Assembly: GCA_012837385.1 (NCBI GenBank)
Contig: DURH01000005.1
Span: 1-64,000, forward strand
From: Bacillota bacterium
Lineage (GTDB): Bacteria > Bacillota > Limnochordia > Darwinibacteriales > Darwinibacteriaceae
Direction: 5' to 3'
Length of the DNA stretch: 64,000 nucleotides
This document shows, piece by piece, positions 9,185-17,944 of this stretch (position 1 is the first letter of the stretch; each line of letters opens with the position of its first letter). The translations under genes and the position numbers were made by a program. Below the pieces are notes generated by a model, which saw only the letters and a program-made list of their open reading frames with translations, was not told where the DNA came from and ran no database searches.

Positions 9185-10090
9185 TTAAGCCCGGGGATGA
9201 GCTCTGTTATAAACCGATTTGAGGTGACCCCTGGTCACCTTGGTATACACCTGCGTAGTAGACAGGCTGGAATGCCCCAACAGTTCCTGGATGGAACGAA
9301 GATCAGCACCATTGTCCAGAAGATGGGTAGCAAAGGTGTGACGAAAAGTATGGGGCGAAATCTTCTTATGCACCTTGAGGAGTTCACAGCACTGCTCCAA
9401 AACATACTGCACTCCCCTGGGTGTGAGCCGCTCTCCGGAAGAATTCAGGAACAGGGCTTCACTTTTCTTTCCCTGGAGCAGTTCTCCGCGGTGCTTCTGG
9501 CAATAGGTATGCACACTGGCCAATGCGTATTCGCCCAGGGGCACAATCCGCTCCTTGCGCCCTTTCCCCAGCACCCTGAGGTAGCGGTGAACGGTATCCA
9601 CATCCGCCAGGTCAAGACCAACCAATTCGGAAAGCCTGATCCCCGTGGAGTATAACACCTCGAAGATCGCCCTATTGCGTGCCTGCAGCGCTTCGGTGCG
9701 GCCTGGCATACTGCCTTCTAAGAAAGCCTTGATCTCGTCCATGGTCATTGTCTCAGGGACAGTCTTGGGCTGCTTGGGGGTGCCCACCTGGGCGGCAAAA
9801 TCACGTTCCAAGCGCCCGGAGGAAAACAAAAAGCGGCTGAACCCGCGAATGCTGGCTAATCTCCTAGCTAGGCTGGAACGAGCGTAACCCTCCCTGGTTA
9901 AGAATGCTAAGTACTCCCGCACCAGGTACTTGTCTACTTCCTGCAGTGTCTGCTCCCTGCCCAAGAGGTCCAGCTGCTCCATGACGAAGTTTAAGAAGTG
10001 AGTCAAGTCCCGTTCGTAGGCGTCAAGGGTAGCAGGAGACAAATTGCGCTGCACCCTCAAATAGTCAAGATACTCCTTCAGTTCCTGCAC
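9185..10090 (-). CDS. xerC: tyrosine recombinase XerC (chromosome dimer resolution)
   Basis: 301 residues. The N-terminal SAM-like core-binding domain (about 1-90, [19 protein letters not shown]) and the C-terminal catalytic domain are both complete. Catalytic residues are visible in order: R in [13 protein letters not shown] in [12 protein letters not shown]-x-x-R in [13 protein letters not shown] in [11 protein letters not shown], and the nucleophile Y in [12 protein letters not shown]. It resolves chromosome dimers at dif with a partner. The position between trmFO and hslV matches Bacillus codV. Confidence 0.96.
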   Translation of the reverse strand: MQELKEYLDYLRVQRNLSPATLDAYERDLTHFLNFVMEQLDLLGREQTLQEVDKYLVREYLAFLTREGYARSSLARRLASIRGFSRFLFSSGRLERDFAAQVGTPKQPKTVPETMTMDEIKAFLEGSMPGRTEALQARNRAIFEVLYSTGIRLSELVGLDLADVDTVHRYLRVLGKGRKERIVPLGEYALASVHTYCQKHRGELLQGKKSEALFLNSSGERLTPRGVQYVLEQCCELLKVHKKISPHTFRHTFATHLLDNGADLRSIQELLGHSSLSTTQVYTKVTRGHLKSVYNRAHPRA

Positions 10091-10102
10091 AGCAACTCCT
10101 CC

Positions 10103-11413
10103 CTAGAGTGCACTCCAGAACTCCCTCAGGGCCTCCAGCCCCCGGGCAGTATACGCCAACTTGCGCTCCTTCTTCCCCCGTACTGGAGGATCCAATGGCG
10201 GTAGGATACCGAAGTTAGCATTCATGGGCTGGAAATGCTCGGGATCTGCTGTGGAAATGTAGTGGGCTAGGCTGCCCAGCATAGTCTCTCTGGGCAGTAT
10301 AAGAGGCTCAGCACCTTGAGCCAAGCGAGCAGCATTTATGCCCGCCAGGAGCCCTGAAGCAGTGCTTTCCACATAGCCTTCTACACCTGTAATTTGTCCA
10401 GCTAGGAAGAGCCGGGGCTCCTCTTTAAACTGGAAACTGGCCTTGAGCACTGTCGGAGAATTGATAAATGTGTTGCGGTGCATCACCCCGTAGCGCACAA
10501 ACTCTGCTTCCTGCAGAGCGGGGATCATCTGGAACACCCTCTTCTGCTCTCCCCACTTGAGCCGGGTCTGGCAGCCCACCAGATTGAACAGGGTCGCTTC
10601 GGTATTCTCCCTTCTCAGCTGCAGCACTGCATAGGGCCTGCGCCCTTCTGGATCAGTAAGGCCAACGGGCCGGAAGGGGCCGTAGCGAAGGGCATCTTCA
10701 CCCCGTTGAGCCATAACTTCCACTGGCAGACACCCCTCAAAAACCGCTAAGCCATCGTCGTCTGCCTCATGCTCATGCAGGGGAGCCACTTCTGCTGTAG
10801 TGAGCGCCTGCCAGAAGGCCAAGTATTCCTCTCTGGTGAGTGGACAGTTGAAATAATCTGGGCTTCCCCGTCCGTAGCGGGCTCCCCAGAACCCAAGATC
10901 ATAGCGCACTGTTTCGCCGAGCACAATGGGTGCCGCAGCATCGAAAAAATGAAGGTTCTCACTCTTAGTGAGGGGCCGCAGCGCTTCGATCAAAGCAGGG
11001 CTGGTCAGGGGGCCTGAGGCAATCACCACGATTCCCCCAGGGATAGCACAGCATTCCTCCCGCACTATCTCAATCAGGGCATGATTCTTGAGGCGTCTGG
11101 TTACTTCTTGGGAGAACAAATGCCTGTCCACTGCCAAGGCGCTGCCTGCTGGCACTCTCGTTGCTGCGGCAGCATTGATAATCAATGAGTCCATCAACGC
11201 CAGTTCTCTCTTGAGCAGGCCCCCAGCAGTGCTTTCCAGATCAGAACCAAGAGAATTGGAGCACACCAACTCTGCCAGTTCTTCCGTCTCGTGGGCGGGA
11301 GTCATCACCTGGGGGCGCATTTCGTAGAGCCGTACCTTGATACCTCGCTGGGCGATCTGCCAGGCAGCCTCACTTCCAGCCAAACCGCCGCCGATTACCG
11401 TTACCACTGCCAC
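10103..11413 (-). CDS. trmFO: tRNA (uracil-54-C5)-methyltransferase, folate/FAD-dependent TrmFO
   Basis: 436 residues. TrmFO makes ribothymidine-54 in tRNA using methylene-tetrahydrofolate and FAD. The N-terminal FAD-binding VIGGGLAGSEAAWQ motif, the CSNSLGSDLESTAGGLLKREL segment and the C-terminal GQITGVEGYVESTASGLLAG motif are typical. It starts with GTG overlapping the topA stop in TAGTG, indicating translational coupling, and precedes xerC by 12 nt. Length and motifs are normal. Confidence 0.97.
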   Translation of the reverse strand: MAVVTVIGGGLAGSEAAWQIAQRGIKVRLYEMRPQVMTPAHETEELAELVCSNSLGSDLESTAGGLLKRELALMDSLIINAAAATRVPAGSALAVDRHLFSQEVTRRLKNHALIEIVREECCAIPGGIVVIASGPLTSPALIEALRPLTKSENLHFFDAAAPIVLGETVRYDLGFWGARYGRGSPDYFNCPLTREEYLAFWQALTTAEVAPLHEHEADDDGLAVFEGCLPVEVMAQRGEDALRYGPFRPVGLTDPEGRRPYAVLQLRRENTEATLFNLVGCQTRLKWGEQKRVFQMIPALQEAEFVRYGVMHRNTFINSPTVLKASFQFKEEPRLFLAGQITGVEGYVESTASGLLAGINAARLAQGAEPLILPRETMLGSLAHYISTADPEHFQPMNANFGILPPLDPPVRGKKERKLAYTARGLEALREFWSAL

Positions 11414-13500
11414 TAGCCTTCACCTCCAGGGCACTCCTTGTTCACGCAAACTGGCGGACTGCCCTCTTTACGAACGGCCAGATGATTTCCGCAGTGGGGG
11501 CAGACTTCTTCCACTGGCCGCTGCCAGGATGTGAAGGTGCACTCTGGGTAGTTGCTGCAGCCATAGAAGAAGCGTCCACGCCGGCTCCGCCTGCGCACCA
11601 GCTTTCCGTCGGCACGCCCTTCCCGTTTGCAGATCGCGCAGTCCACCCCAATCTCATCCAGAATGGGCTTGGTGTTCTTGCATTCTGGGTAGCCAGGGCA
11701 AGCCAGGAACCTCCCAAACCTACCGTTTTTGTAAACCATGTTGCGTCCGCATTTACCGCAGATCACATCGCTCACTTCGTCTTCTACCGCGATGCGTTCT
11801 AGCTCTTCGTGGGCTTTTTCTAGTTCTTCAGCAAAGGGGCCGTAGAAATCGTGGATCACCGTTTGCCAGCTTAGTTCCCCTTCTTCAATCTGGTCCAGCT
11901 GGCCCTCCAAGGTGGCGGTGAAACCCACATCCAGGAGCTTAGGGAAGCTTTCTGCCAGCAAATCTACGACAATTGCTCCCAGTTCAGTGGGGCGAAAACG
12001 CTTTTCTTCCAGATAAACATAGCCCCGGCCTAAGATAGTATCGATGATAGGAGCATAAGTGCTGGGCCGGCCGATGCCCTCTTCCTCCAGGGTCTTAACT
12101 AGGGATGCCTCGCTAAAGCGCGGTGGCGGCTGCGTGAAGTGCTGCTGCAGATCCAGCTTCCTGAGATCCACCGCTTCTTGGGCTTCCAAGGCGGGCAGCA
12201 GGCGATCTTCCAGTTCGTTCTGGAGCGAGCTCTCATCTGTGCCCTCTTGATAAAGCTTAAGAAAGCCGGGGAACTTCAACCGCGATCCTGTGGCCCTAAA
12301 GATGTAATCGTTCGCCTGCACATCCACACTTGTGGCGTCGAACAAGGCGGAACTCATCTGGCTGGCAACAAAACGGTCCCAGATGAGCTTATAGAGCCGG
12401 AATTGATCCCTGGACAGAAACTGCTTGATCTCTGCTGGAGTCCTCTGCACAGAGGTGGGCCTTATCGCCTCATGGGCTTGCTGAGAACCCTTTTTGGACG
12501 CGTACTGCCTGGGTTTTTTGGGCAGATAGGCTGCTCCATGGGTCTCATTAATGTAATCACGGGCTTCAGCAACTGCCTCTGGAGAAACCCTGGTGGCATC
12601 TGTACGCATATAGGTAATCAAGCCGTGGGTGCCTTCTTTGCCTAGGGACAGCCCTTCATAAAGCTGCTGAGCAATTCGCATGGTCTTCTTGGCAGAAAAG
12701 CCCAGTTTTCGCGCGGCTTCCTGCTGCATAGTGCTGGTGGTGAAGGGAGCTGCAGGGTTGCGGGTGCGTTTAGAGGTCTTCACTCTGGCAATGACCCACT
12801 CAGCGTCCTTTACATCCTCTTCCACCTGCCTGGCCGCTGCCTCATTGGCCAGTTCAATTTTCTTGCCTGCCTTGCTCACCAGCTTCGCTTCAAACTCTTC
12901 CTGCTCAGCCGTGTGCAAAAGGGCGGTGATGCTCCAGTATTCCTCTGGTACAAAGGCCTCAATGGCCCTTTCCCGGTCTACAATCAGCTTCACTGCCACC
13001 GACTGGACGCGGCCGGCACTGAGGCCGGGTTTCACCTTAGCCCACAAGAGGGGCGACAACTGGTAACCTACAAGGCGGTCCAACACTCTGCGGGCCTGTT
13101 GGGCATCGACTAGAGATTGGGCTATGGGACGCGGTTCCTTCACCGACTGCTGCACCTGGCTCTTGGTAATCTCATGAAAATCAATGCGGCAGTTTTCTTC
13201 GCGGATGCCTAAGGCTGCAGCCAAGTGCCAGGCAATGGCCTCGCCCTCCCGATCAGGGTCTGTGGCCAGCAGTATGCGATCCGCTTTCTTTGCTGCAGTA
13301 CGCAGTTCCTGCAGCACAGGGCCTTTGCCGCGGATTGTGATATAGCGCGGCTCGAAGTTGTTTTCCAGATCAATGCCAAGCTTGCTGCGGGGCAAGTCCC
13401 TCACATGACCTAGAGAAGCCTTCACTGTATAACTCCTGCCCAAAAAGCCTTTAATAGTCTGCGCTTTGGCAGGGGATTCCACAATAATCAACGTAGCCAA
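11413..13500 (-). CDS. topA: DNA topoisomerase I
   Basis: 695 residues. Type IA topoisomerase that relaxes negative supercoils. An N-terminal TOPRIM domain (LIIVESPAKAQTIKGFLG; acidic DPDREGEAIAWHL) is followed by the catalytic core with active-site Tyr in LITYMRTDATRVS. Three C-terminal four-cysteine zinc motifs are present (CGKC...CPGYPEC, CAIC...CSNYPEC, CPHC...CVNKEC). The start is TTG with GGAGG 7 nt upstream. The stop overlaps the trmFO start. Confidence 0.98.
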   Translation of the reverse strand: MATLIIVESPAKAQTIKGFLGRSYTVKASLGHVRDLPRSKLGIDLENNFEPRYITIRGKGPVLQELRTAAKKADRILLATDPDREGEAIAWHLAAALGIREENCRIDFHEITKSQVQQSVKEPRPIAQSLVDAQQARRVLDRLVGYQLSPLLWAKVKPGLSAGRVQSVAVKLIVDRERAIEAFVPEEYWSITALLHTAEQEEFEAKLVSKAGKKIELANEAAARQVEEDVKDAEWVIARVKTSKRTRNPAAPFTTSTMQQEAARKLGFSAKKTMRIAQQLYEGLSLGKEGTHGLITYMRTDATRVSPEAVAEARDYINETHGAAYLPKKPRQYASKKGSQQAHEAIRPTSVQRTPAEIKQFLSRDQFRLYKLIWDRFVASQMSSALFDATSVDVQANDYIFRATGSRLKFPGFLKLYQEGTDESSLQNELEDRLLPALEAQEAVDLRKLDLQQHFTQPPPRFSEASLVKTLEEEGIGRPSTYAPIIDTILGRGYVYLEEKRFRPTELGAIVVDLLAESFPKLLDVGFTATLEGQLDQIEEGELSWQTVIHDFYGPFAEELEKAHEELERIAVEDEVSDVICGKCGRNMVYKNGRFGRFLACPGYPECKNTKPILDEIGVDCAICKREGRADGKLVRRRSRRGRFFYGCSNYPECTFTSWQRPVEEVCPHCGNHLAVRKEGSPPVCVNKECPGGEG

Positions 13501-13528
13501 TCAGCCACCTCCGTGCTCTTCACCACAT

Positions 13529-13933
13529 CTATTGAATGTATTCTCCTTCATACAGCGTCAGTAAAGCATGACGCTCTGGATCTTCCACAATACTGTCCAG
13601 TAGGTCTTGGACGTCCTCTAAATCGGCAAAGCCCTGCTCCTGTGCGAAGAGGGCGGCCAAGGTCTGTTCCAGCTCCTCCGCGGTGATCACATCCCTATGC
13701 AGAGCTGCCATAAGGAAGTCCCGAGCTTCCTGGGACAAAAAGGTCTGCTCCCAGAGGCCGAAAACACGCCCCTTGTTCTCTCTCATGCCCGCCAGAGTAA
13801 TCATAGACAACTCCAGCTCCTCTGCCAGCCTGTGGAACAGTTCGACAAATTCGCTGTTCAGGCCTAGGCCCTCAGCGGAAATAACGTTCAGCATCCTAAA
13901 GGGACGCCTTGTTGGCTTATCGCTCAATGCCAT
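13529..13933 (-). CDS. DUF494/Smg-like protein
   Basis: 134 residues, no signal or membrane segment, predicted mostly helical. The C-terminal half (FLSQEARDFLMAAL..., then a helix ending in LLDSIVED) resembles the DUF494/Smg family in pattern. The position between dprA and topA parallels the smg-dprA-topA cluster of proteobacteria. Molecular function of the family is not established. A sigma-A promoter lies directly upstream. The N-terminal third is less family-like, so the assignment is moderate. Confidence 0.6.
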   Translation of the reverse strand: MALSDKPTRRPFRMLNVISAEGLGLNSEFVELFHRLAEELELSMITLAGMRENKGRVFGLWEQTFLSQEARDFLMAALHRDVITAEELEQTLAALFAQEQGFADLEDVQDLLDSIVEDPERHALLTLYEGEYIQ

Positions 13934-13961
13934 CTCTCATTTCCTGTTCAGAATTACCCTC

Positions 13962-13990
13962 ATTATAGTAGCACTAGAAGTATTATGCAA
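13962..13990 (-). promoter_or_regulatory. sigma-A-type promoter for the DUF494-topA-trmFO-xerC-hslVU unit
   Basis: On the minus strand TTGCAT and TATAAT are separated by exactly 17 nt. The -10 ends about 30 nt before the start codon of the DUF494 gene and lies just after the dprA stop. It is well placed to start a transcript running through topA towards hslU. Confidence 0.7.
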
Positions 13991-14003
13991 GCAAGCCTTC
14001 CCG

Positions 14004-15020
14004 TCACTTCCAGGCACGTCCACCACCGACCTCAAGCCTGGATATCTGGACCAACACTTCCTGGATGGGCTTACCTAAGCGAGCTGAAATCTCGTTGGGC
14101 GTGCACCCCGCGGAGAACAGTTCGCCTATGCTGGTTGGAACCCCCTCCCTTTCTGGTGGCTCTCCGGCGAAAAGCTCGGCCGGACTGGTTACCAAGGCAG
14201 CCCCCTGCTTAATCAGCTTGTGGTTGCCTTCCCTGAGGGGATCACTGATCTCTCCTGGAATAGACCATACCTCCAGCCCCATCTCCAAGGCCCAATCAGC
14301 AGTGCGCAGGGCACCTGAATTGGCCCCAGCCTGGACAACCAGCACACCTCTGGAAAACCCGGCGATAATCCTGTTCCGCCTGGGAAAATTCCCGGGCACT
14401 GTAGGGCATCTGCTGGAGAACTCGCTCACCACTGCTCCCTGTTCCTTGATCCTCTGCACCAGCCCGCGGTGCTCCGCAGGGTAGATCTGCCCGAGGTTGG
14501 AACCCAGAACCGCCACTGTCTGCCCTCCCAGCTCCAATGCCTGTTCATGGGCACAGCGATCTATCCCTCTGGCCAGCCCAGAGATAACCGCCTCTCCCCT
14601 CCTGACTAACTCGGCAGTAAAGTGCCGTGCCTGGGCCACTCCCACCCGAGAGGGCTTGCGGGTACCCACCACGGCAATCCCCGGCTCTTCTGGCAGCTTG
14701 CCCATGATGTACAATACCGGAGGCGGAACGGCCAGCCGCTTGAGATACTCCGGATATTCTCCATCGTACAGCGTAACCACTCTCGCCCCCAAGCGAGCAG
14801 CCCACTTTTCTTCCTCAAGCGGGCAGATCTCCAGGCGTTCCTCGCAGAAGCGCTGAGCAGTGTTGGGGCCCATCCCCTTCACCTCCGCCAGGGCGCTGAA
14901 AGGGGCATGCCAGGCAGCGGCTAGGGAGCCAAAATGCTCCTGCAGGGCAATCAGCCTCCTGCCCCCAATCCCAGAAACCATGTTCAAGGCGATGAGGTAA
15001 TGTCTAGGGCTCCAATGCAT
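14004..15020 (-). CDS. dprA: DNA-processing protein DprA (Smf)
   Basis: 338 residues. DprA protects incoming single-stranded DNA and loads RecA during transformation. An N-terminal helix-hairpin-like region (MVSGIGGRRLIALQEHFGS) is followed by the Rossmann-type core (AVVGTRKPSRVGVAQA, SGLARGIDRCAHEQAL, FPRRNRIIAGFSRGVLVVQA) and a C-terminal winged-helix region (about 280-335). GGGAGGG precedes the ATG. comM lies in the opposite direction nearby, so two transformation-linked genes are close together, though other competence genes are not in this window. Confidence 0.96.
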   Translation of the reverse strand: MHWSPRHYLIALNMVSGIGGRRLIALQEHFGSLAAAWHAPFSALAEVKGMGPNTAQRFCEERLEICPLEEEKWAARLGARVVTLYDGEYPEYLKRLAVPPPVLYIMGKLPEEPGIAVVGTRKPSRVGVAQARHFTAELVRRGEAVISGLARGIDRCAHEQALELGGQTVAVLGSNLGQIYPAEHRGLVQRIKEQGAVVSEFSSRCPTVPGNFPRRNRIIAGFSRGVLVVQAGANSGALRTADWALEMGLEVWSIPGEISDPLREGNHKLIKQGAALVTSPAELFAGEPPEREGVPTSIGELFSAGCTPNEISARLGKPIQEVLVQISRLEVGGGRAWK

Positions 15021-15034
15021 TCAATCCCTCCCTG

Positions 15035-15268
15035 TCACTCATCCTCCCCCAGGGGATGCTCCACTAGGCTGTTCAAAATGTTCTGCAGCTCCTCTTCCCA
15101 TTTCAGTTGATAGATTCTCAAATCCAGCCCGCTCACTAACGCCCCACCAGAGCAGTTGGTGCAGATGATTCCATACATATCACCCTTCCTCGCCTTCACC
15201 GTGTGGGGTGTGTCCACCTCGCATGTTGGGCAGTGGAAAATGCGGGTCACACCAAGATCAAACTGCAA
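15035..15268 (-). CDS. small zinc-ribbon protein, unrecognised
   Basis: 77 residues from a TTG at 15268, chosen because AGGAGG lies 6 nt upstream; a GTG at 15283 is in frame but has the ribosome-binding site inside it. Two cysteine pairs (FHCPTCEVDTPHTVKARKGD then IICTNCSGG) form a plausible zinc ribbon in the first 45 residues, with a Glu-rich helical tail. No family recognised. It is the first gene after a strong promoter and lies 14 nt upstream of dprA, so it is probably co-transcribed with it. Confidence 0.7.
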   Translation of the reverse strand: MQFDLGVTRIFHCPTCEVDTPHTVKARKGDMYGIICTNCSGGALVSGLDLRIYQLKWEEELQNILNSLVEHPLGEDE

Positions 15269-15355
15269 GTTAGCCCTCCTCACTTTGTGCTCTCTAGTAG
15301 CATTCCGTGCCAGGGCAACTTCTATGTTTGAGAAGGGATTCTACCAACTACATCA

Positions 15356-15385
15356 AATATATCAATATTCAGACTATATTGTCAA
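15356..15385 (-). promoter_or_regulatory. sigma-A promoter with extended -10 for the zinc-ribbon-dprA operon
   Basis: Minus strand: TTGACA (15380-15385), 18-nt spacer, TATATT (15356-15361), with TG one base upstream of the -10 (extended -10). It points at the zinc-ribbon gene about 85 nt downstream and lies within the divergent interval to comM. No equally clear promoter for comM was seen on the plus strand. Confidence 0.75.
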
Positions 15386-15397
15386 GGGAGGAGTTAC

Positions 15398-16843
15398 ATG
15401 ATTTTAGTGCACAGCGGAGTAGTAGCCGGTATAGAGGGCTTCCTGATCGAGGTGGAAGTAGATGTCCGTCCTGGGCTGCCTGGCTTTGAAATCGTGGGCC
15501 TGCCCAGCAAGACAGTGAGGGAAAGCCGTGAGCGGGTGCGCTCGGCTCTGCGCAATTCTGGGTTTAAGTTCCCCGCCCAAAAAGTGATTGTGAACCTGGC
15601 GCCAGCCCATTACCCTAAGGACGGAGCATTCTTCGATCTGCCCATCGCCCTAGGGATCCTTGCTTCCCAGGGTCATCTAGACCCAGCCATGCTCCGGCAG
15701 CGGATCTTCGCTGGTGAGCTGTCCCTGAACGGCTCCCTAAAGCGGATCAACGGTACCCTGAGCCTGACGGAACTGGCCCAGGAACATGGCTGCCAATTGG
15801 TAATCCCTGAGGCCAACAGCCAAGAAGCAAGCTTAATGGGCAGCGGAAATCTAGTGCTCACCCCTTCCCTTTCCCACCTAGTACACTTCCTCAAGGGGAA
15901 GACGGCAGCACCCCCCATACCGAAAGCAGCGCCTCCACAGCCGCCTGTGCTGACCGGTAAGCTAATCAAGGGACAGGCCCATGCCAAAAGAGCTCTGGAA
16001 ATCGCCGCCGCGGGCCGGCACCATATTATGCTGCTAGGGCCTCCAGGCGTGGGCAAGACACTCTTAGCAACCCAGGCCCGTGGACTGCTTCCGCCCTTGA
16101 GCAGAGCAGAAATGCTCACCCTTACCAAAATCTACGAAGCAGCGGGACTGATTACTGGTCATTCACCGCCTATCACTGAGCGGCCCCTGCGATCCCCCCA
16201 CCATTCAGTGTCCCAGGCGGGTTTGATCGGATCTAGAAACGGCCGGCCAGGCGAGATCACCCTGGCCCACCTGGGTATTCTGCTCCTAGATGAGTTCCCA
16301 GAGTTCTCCCACAATGCCCTCCAGGGGTTGCGGGAACCCCTGGACCAGAAAGAGGTCCATATTTCCCGAGCGGAACACAGCCTGACCTATCCAGCTGACT
16401 TTTGGCTGATAGCTACGGCTAATCCCTGCCCCTGCGGATACTTGGGCAGCTCTGTGCGATTCTGCCACTGCACAAGCCAGGATCTCAACAGATATCAGAG
16501 GAAGCTCCGCGGCCCCCTGCTGGACCGCATTGAGCTGTTCTGCTACTTAACGCCCCTGTCCGAAAAAGAACTGCAGGAAAAAACAATCCCTTGGCCTCAA
16601 AGCTCCAAGGGAATAGAAAACCGCACGAACTCAAACACTCCTGAAATCAGCGCCGCGGCGCGACAATTCCTCTATAAGGCCCAAGAAAGCCTGGGGCTGT
16701 CTGTGAGGGGCCTAGAAAACATGCTGCGCATCGCGACAACCATTGCCAAGCTGGATGGCGCTCCGTCCGTGGACGAACCCCAAGTGGCCGAAGCGCTGCA
16801 GTACCGGTTGGACACCCAACTCTATTCCCATCTCTTGGCTTAG
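15398..16843 (+). CDS. comM: YifB/ComM family Mg-chelatase-like AAA+ ATPase
   Basis: 481 residues. ComM is a hexameric helicase that promotes branch migration during natural transformation in some bacteria. The N-terminal GFEIVGLPSKTVRESRERVR domain, Walker A GPPGVGKT at 214-221, Walker B GILLLDEFPEF, and the zinc-like cysteines (ANPCPCGYLG...CHC) are present. The C-terminal helical domain (SVRGLENMLRIATTIA) is complete. GGGAGG precedes the ATG. It is one of few plus-strand genes and converges on the Lrp pair with 1 nt between the stop codons. Confidence 0.96.
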   Translation: MILVHSGVVAGIEGFLIEVEVDVRPGLPGFEIVGLPSKTVRESRERVRSALRNSGFKFPAQKVIVNLAPAHYPKDGAFFDLPIALGILASQGHLDPAMLRQRIFAGELSLNGSLKRINGTLSLTELAQEHGCQLVIPEANSQEASLMGSGNLVLTPSLSHLVHFLKGKTAAPPIPKAAPPQPPVLTGKLIKGQAHAKRALEIAAAGRHHIMLLGPPGVGKTLLATQARGLLPPLSRAEMLTLTKIYEAAGLITGHSPPITERPLRSPHHSVSQAGLIGSRNGRPGEITLAHLGILLLDEFPEFSHNALQGLREPLDQKEVHISRAEHSLTYPADFWLIATANPCPCGYLGSSVRFCHCTSQDLNRYQRKLRGPLLDRIELFCYLTPLSEKELQEKTIPWPQSSKGIENRTNSNTPEISAAARQFLYKAQESLGLSVRGLENMLRIATTIAKLDGAPSVDEPQVAEALQYRLDTQLYSHLLA

Positions 16844-16844
16844 G

Positions 16845-17300
16845 TTACACATCCCAGGCGAGATCCTCTTTAGCCACCTTCAACACAATGGAAGTACCGG
16901 TGTTGTTGATCCCGGGGATCTCGCTCAGCTTATCGACTAAGAAGGTCAAGAGCTCGTCGTTATTGGATACCACTACTTCAATAACCAAGTCATAGTTTCC
17001 AGTAGAGAGAGCCACATAGCGGACCTCCGTGAGGGCGCTGACCTCCCTGGCAATGGACTCGATGCGTCCCCGCTCCACTTTTAAACCGACAATCGCTACT
17101 GTTTGCAGACCCACTTTGAAGGGGTCTGCTATGCCCACAATTTTCAGCAAGCCTTCGCTGCGCAGCTTCGCCACCCTGCGGCGCACTGTACCTTCAGCCA
17201 GGCCCAGTTGATTGGCTATGGTCAGGAAGGGCATCCTGCCGTCCTGCTGAAGCAAGCGGATGATCTCTCGATCAAACTCGTCGATCACAAACCCTGTCAT
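16845..17300 (-). CDS. Lrp/AsnC family transcriptional regulator (second of a pair)
   Basis: 151 residues. N-terminal winged helix (about 1-60, FDREIIRLLQQDGRM... EGTVRRRVAKL) and C-terminal RAM/AsnC ligand-binding domain (about 65-150). The start overlaps the stop of the upstream paralogue by 4 nt (ATGA). The two share much sequence in the helix-turn-helix and linker (DGRMxFxTxAxQLG; GLxTVAxxxxKVER), so they arose by tandem duplication and may form mixed oligomers. Target genes and ligand are unknown. Confidence 0.92.
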   Translation of the reverse strand: MTGFVIDEFDREIIRLLQQDGRMPFLTIANQLGLAEGTVRRRVAKLRSEGLLKIVGIADPFKVGLQTVAIVGLKVERGRIESIAREVSALTEVRYVALSTGNYDLVIEVVVSNNDELLTFLVDKLSEIPGINNTGTSIVLKVAKEDLAWDV

Positions 17301-17797
17301 CCGTGTGACACCTCCGTTTCCCTATAGCTTTTGAATGGTGCCCACTCATGGATTTGCTTGTGGATCTGCAAGACTATGGAGGTTTCAGTACTGATAATTC
17401 CTTCAATCTGTGACAGCTTGTCGTTGAGCAAGGTAACAAGCTGAGTGCGGTTGGGCAGCACCACCATGGCAACTAGGTCATATCCACCGGTAGTGACTAC
17501 TAAATAGCGGACAGCTGCCAGCTCTTTTAGGGCGACAATAACCTTTTCGAGATGATGGCGTTCCACCTTAAACCAGATAAAAGCAACTGTGTCTAAGCCC
17601 ATTTTTAGAGGGTCAGTCACACCCATGGTCTTCAACACACCGCTTTCTTCCAACCGCTTCACTCGCTTGCGGATGGTGCCCTCGGAAACTCCCAATTGAG
17701 CAGCTAGAGTGACAAAAGTCATTCTGCCGTCCTCTTGAAGATAGGCCAAGATTTTCTTGTCTAAGTCGTCTAAAGCAAGCGGCTGTATGGTTCTCAC
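17297..17797 (-). CDS. Lrp/AsnC family transcriptional regulator (first of a pair)
   Basis: 166 residues, beginning with GTG that has AAGGA 8 nt upstream. The winged helix occupies about residues 9-70 (LDKKILAYLQEDGRM, EGTIRKRVKRLEE) and the RAM domain the rest. A 7-bp inverted repeat with arms one 21-bp repeat apart (17860-17887) lies in the upstream region and could be an autoregulatory site. Translationally coupled to its paralogue. Ligand unknown. Confidence 0.92.
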   Translation of the reverse strand: MRTIQPLALDDLDKKILAYLQEDGRMTFVTLAAQLGVSEGTIRKRVKRLEESGVLKTMGVTDPLKMGLDTVAFIWFKVERHHLEKVIVALKELAAVRYLVVTTGGYDLVAMVVLPNRTQLVTLLNDKLSQIEGIISTETSIVLQIHKQIHEWAPFKSYRETEVSHG

Positions 17798-17859
17798 CCT
17801 TTCTGTCCTTACTTATTTCATCATTTCAGATGTTAATTTCTACGAAAAAACGATTTTTC

Positions 17860-17887
17860 CTTGTGAAGAAGAAATTATTCTCACAAG
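17860..17887. promoter_or_regulatory. inverted repeat CTTGTGA-N14-TCACAAG upstream of the Lrp pair
   Basis: Perfect 7-bp arms whose centres are 21 bp apart (two helical turns), in AT-rich DNA between the dacF-like terminator and the first Lrp gene. The geometry fits a dimeric regulator, and Lrp/AsnC proteins commonly bind their own upstream region. The binding protein is inferred, not shown. Confidence 0.45.
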
Positions 17888-17916
17888 AAAAGAGACCCCA
17901 ACCATGGAGAGTCTCT
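17885..17916 (-). terminator. Rho-independent terminator after the dacF-like gene
   Basis: Minus strand: AGAGAC, 14-nt loop, GTCTCT, followed by TTTCTT. A 6-bp stem with a T-rich tail, about 30 nt after the carboxypeptidase stop codon. Confidence 0.6.
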
Positions 17917-17944
17917 GTCCTGCTGTGGAGGAGCCCAGCTTCTC

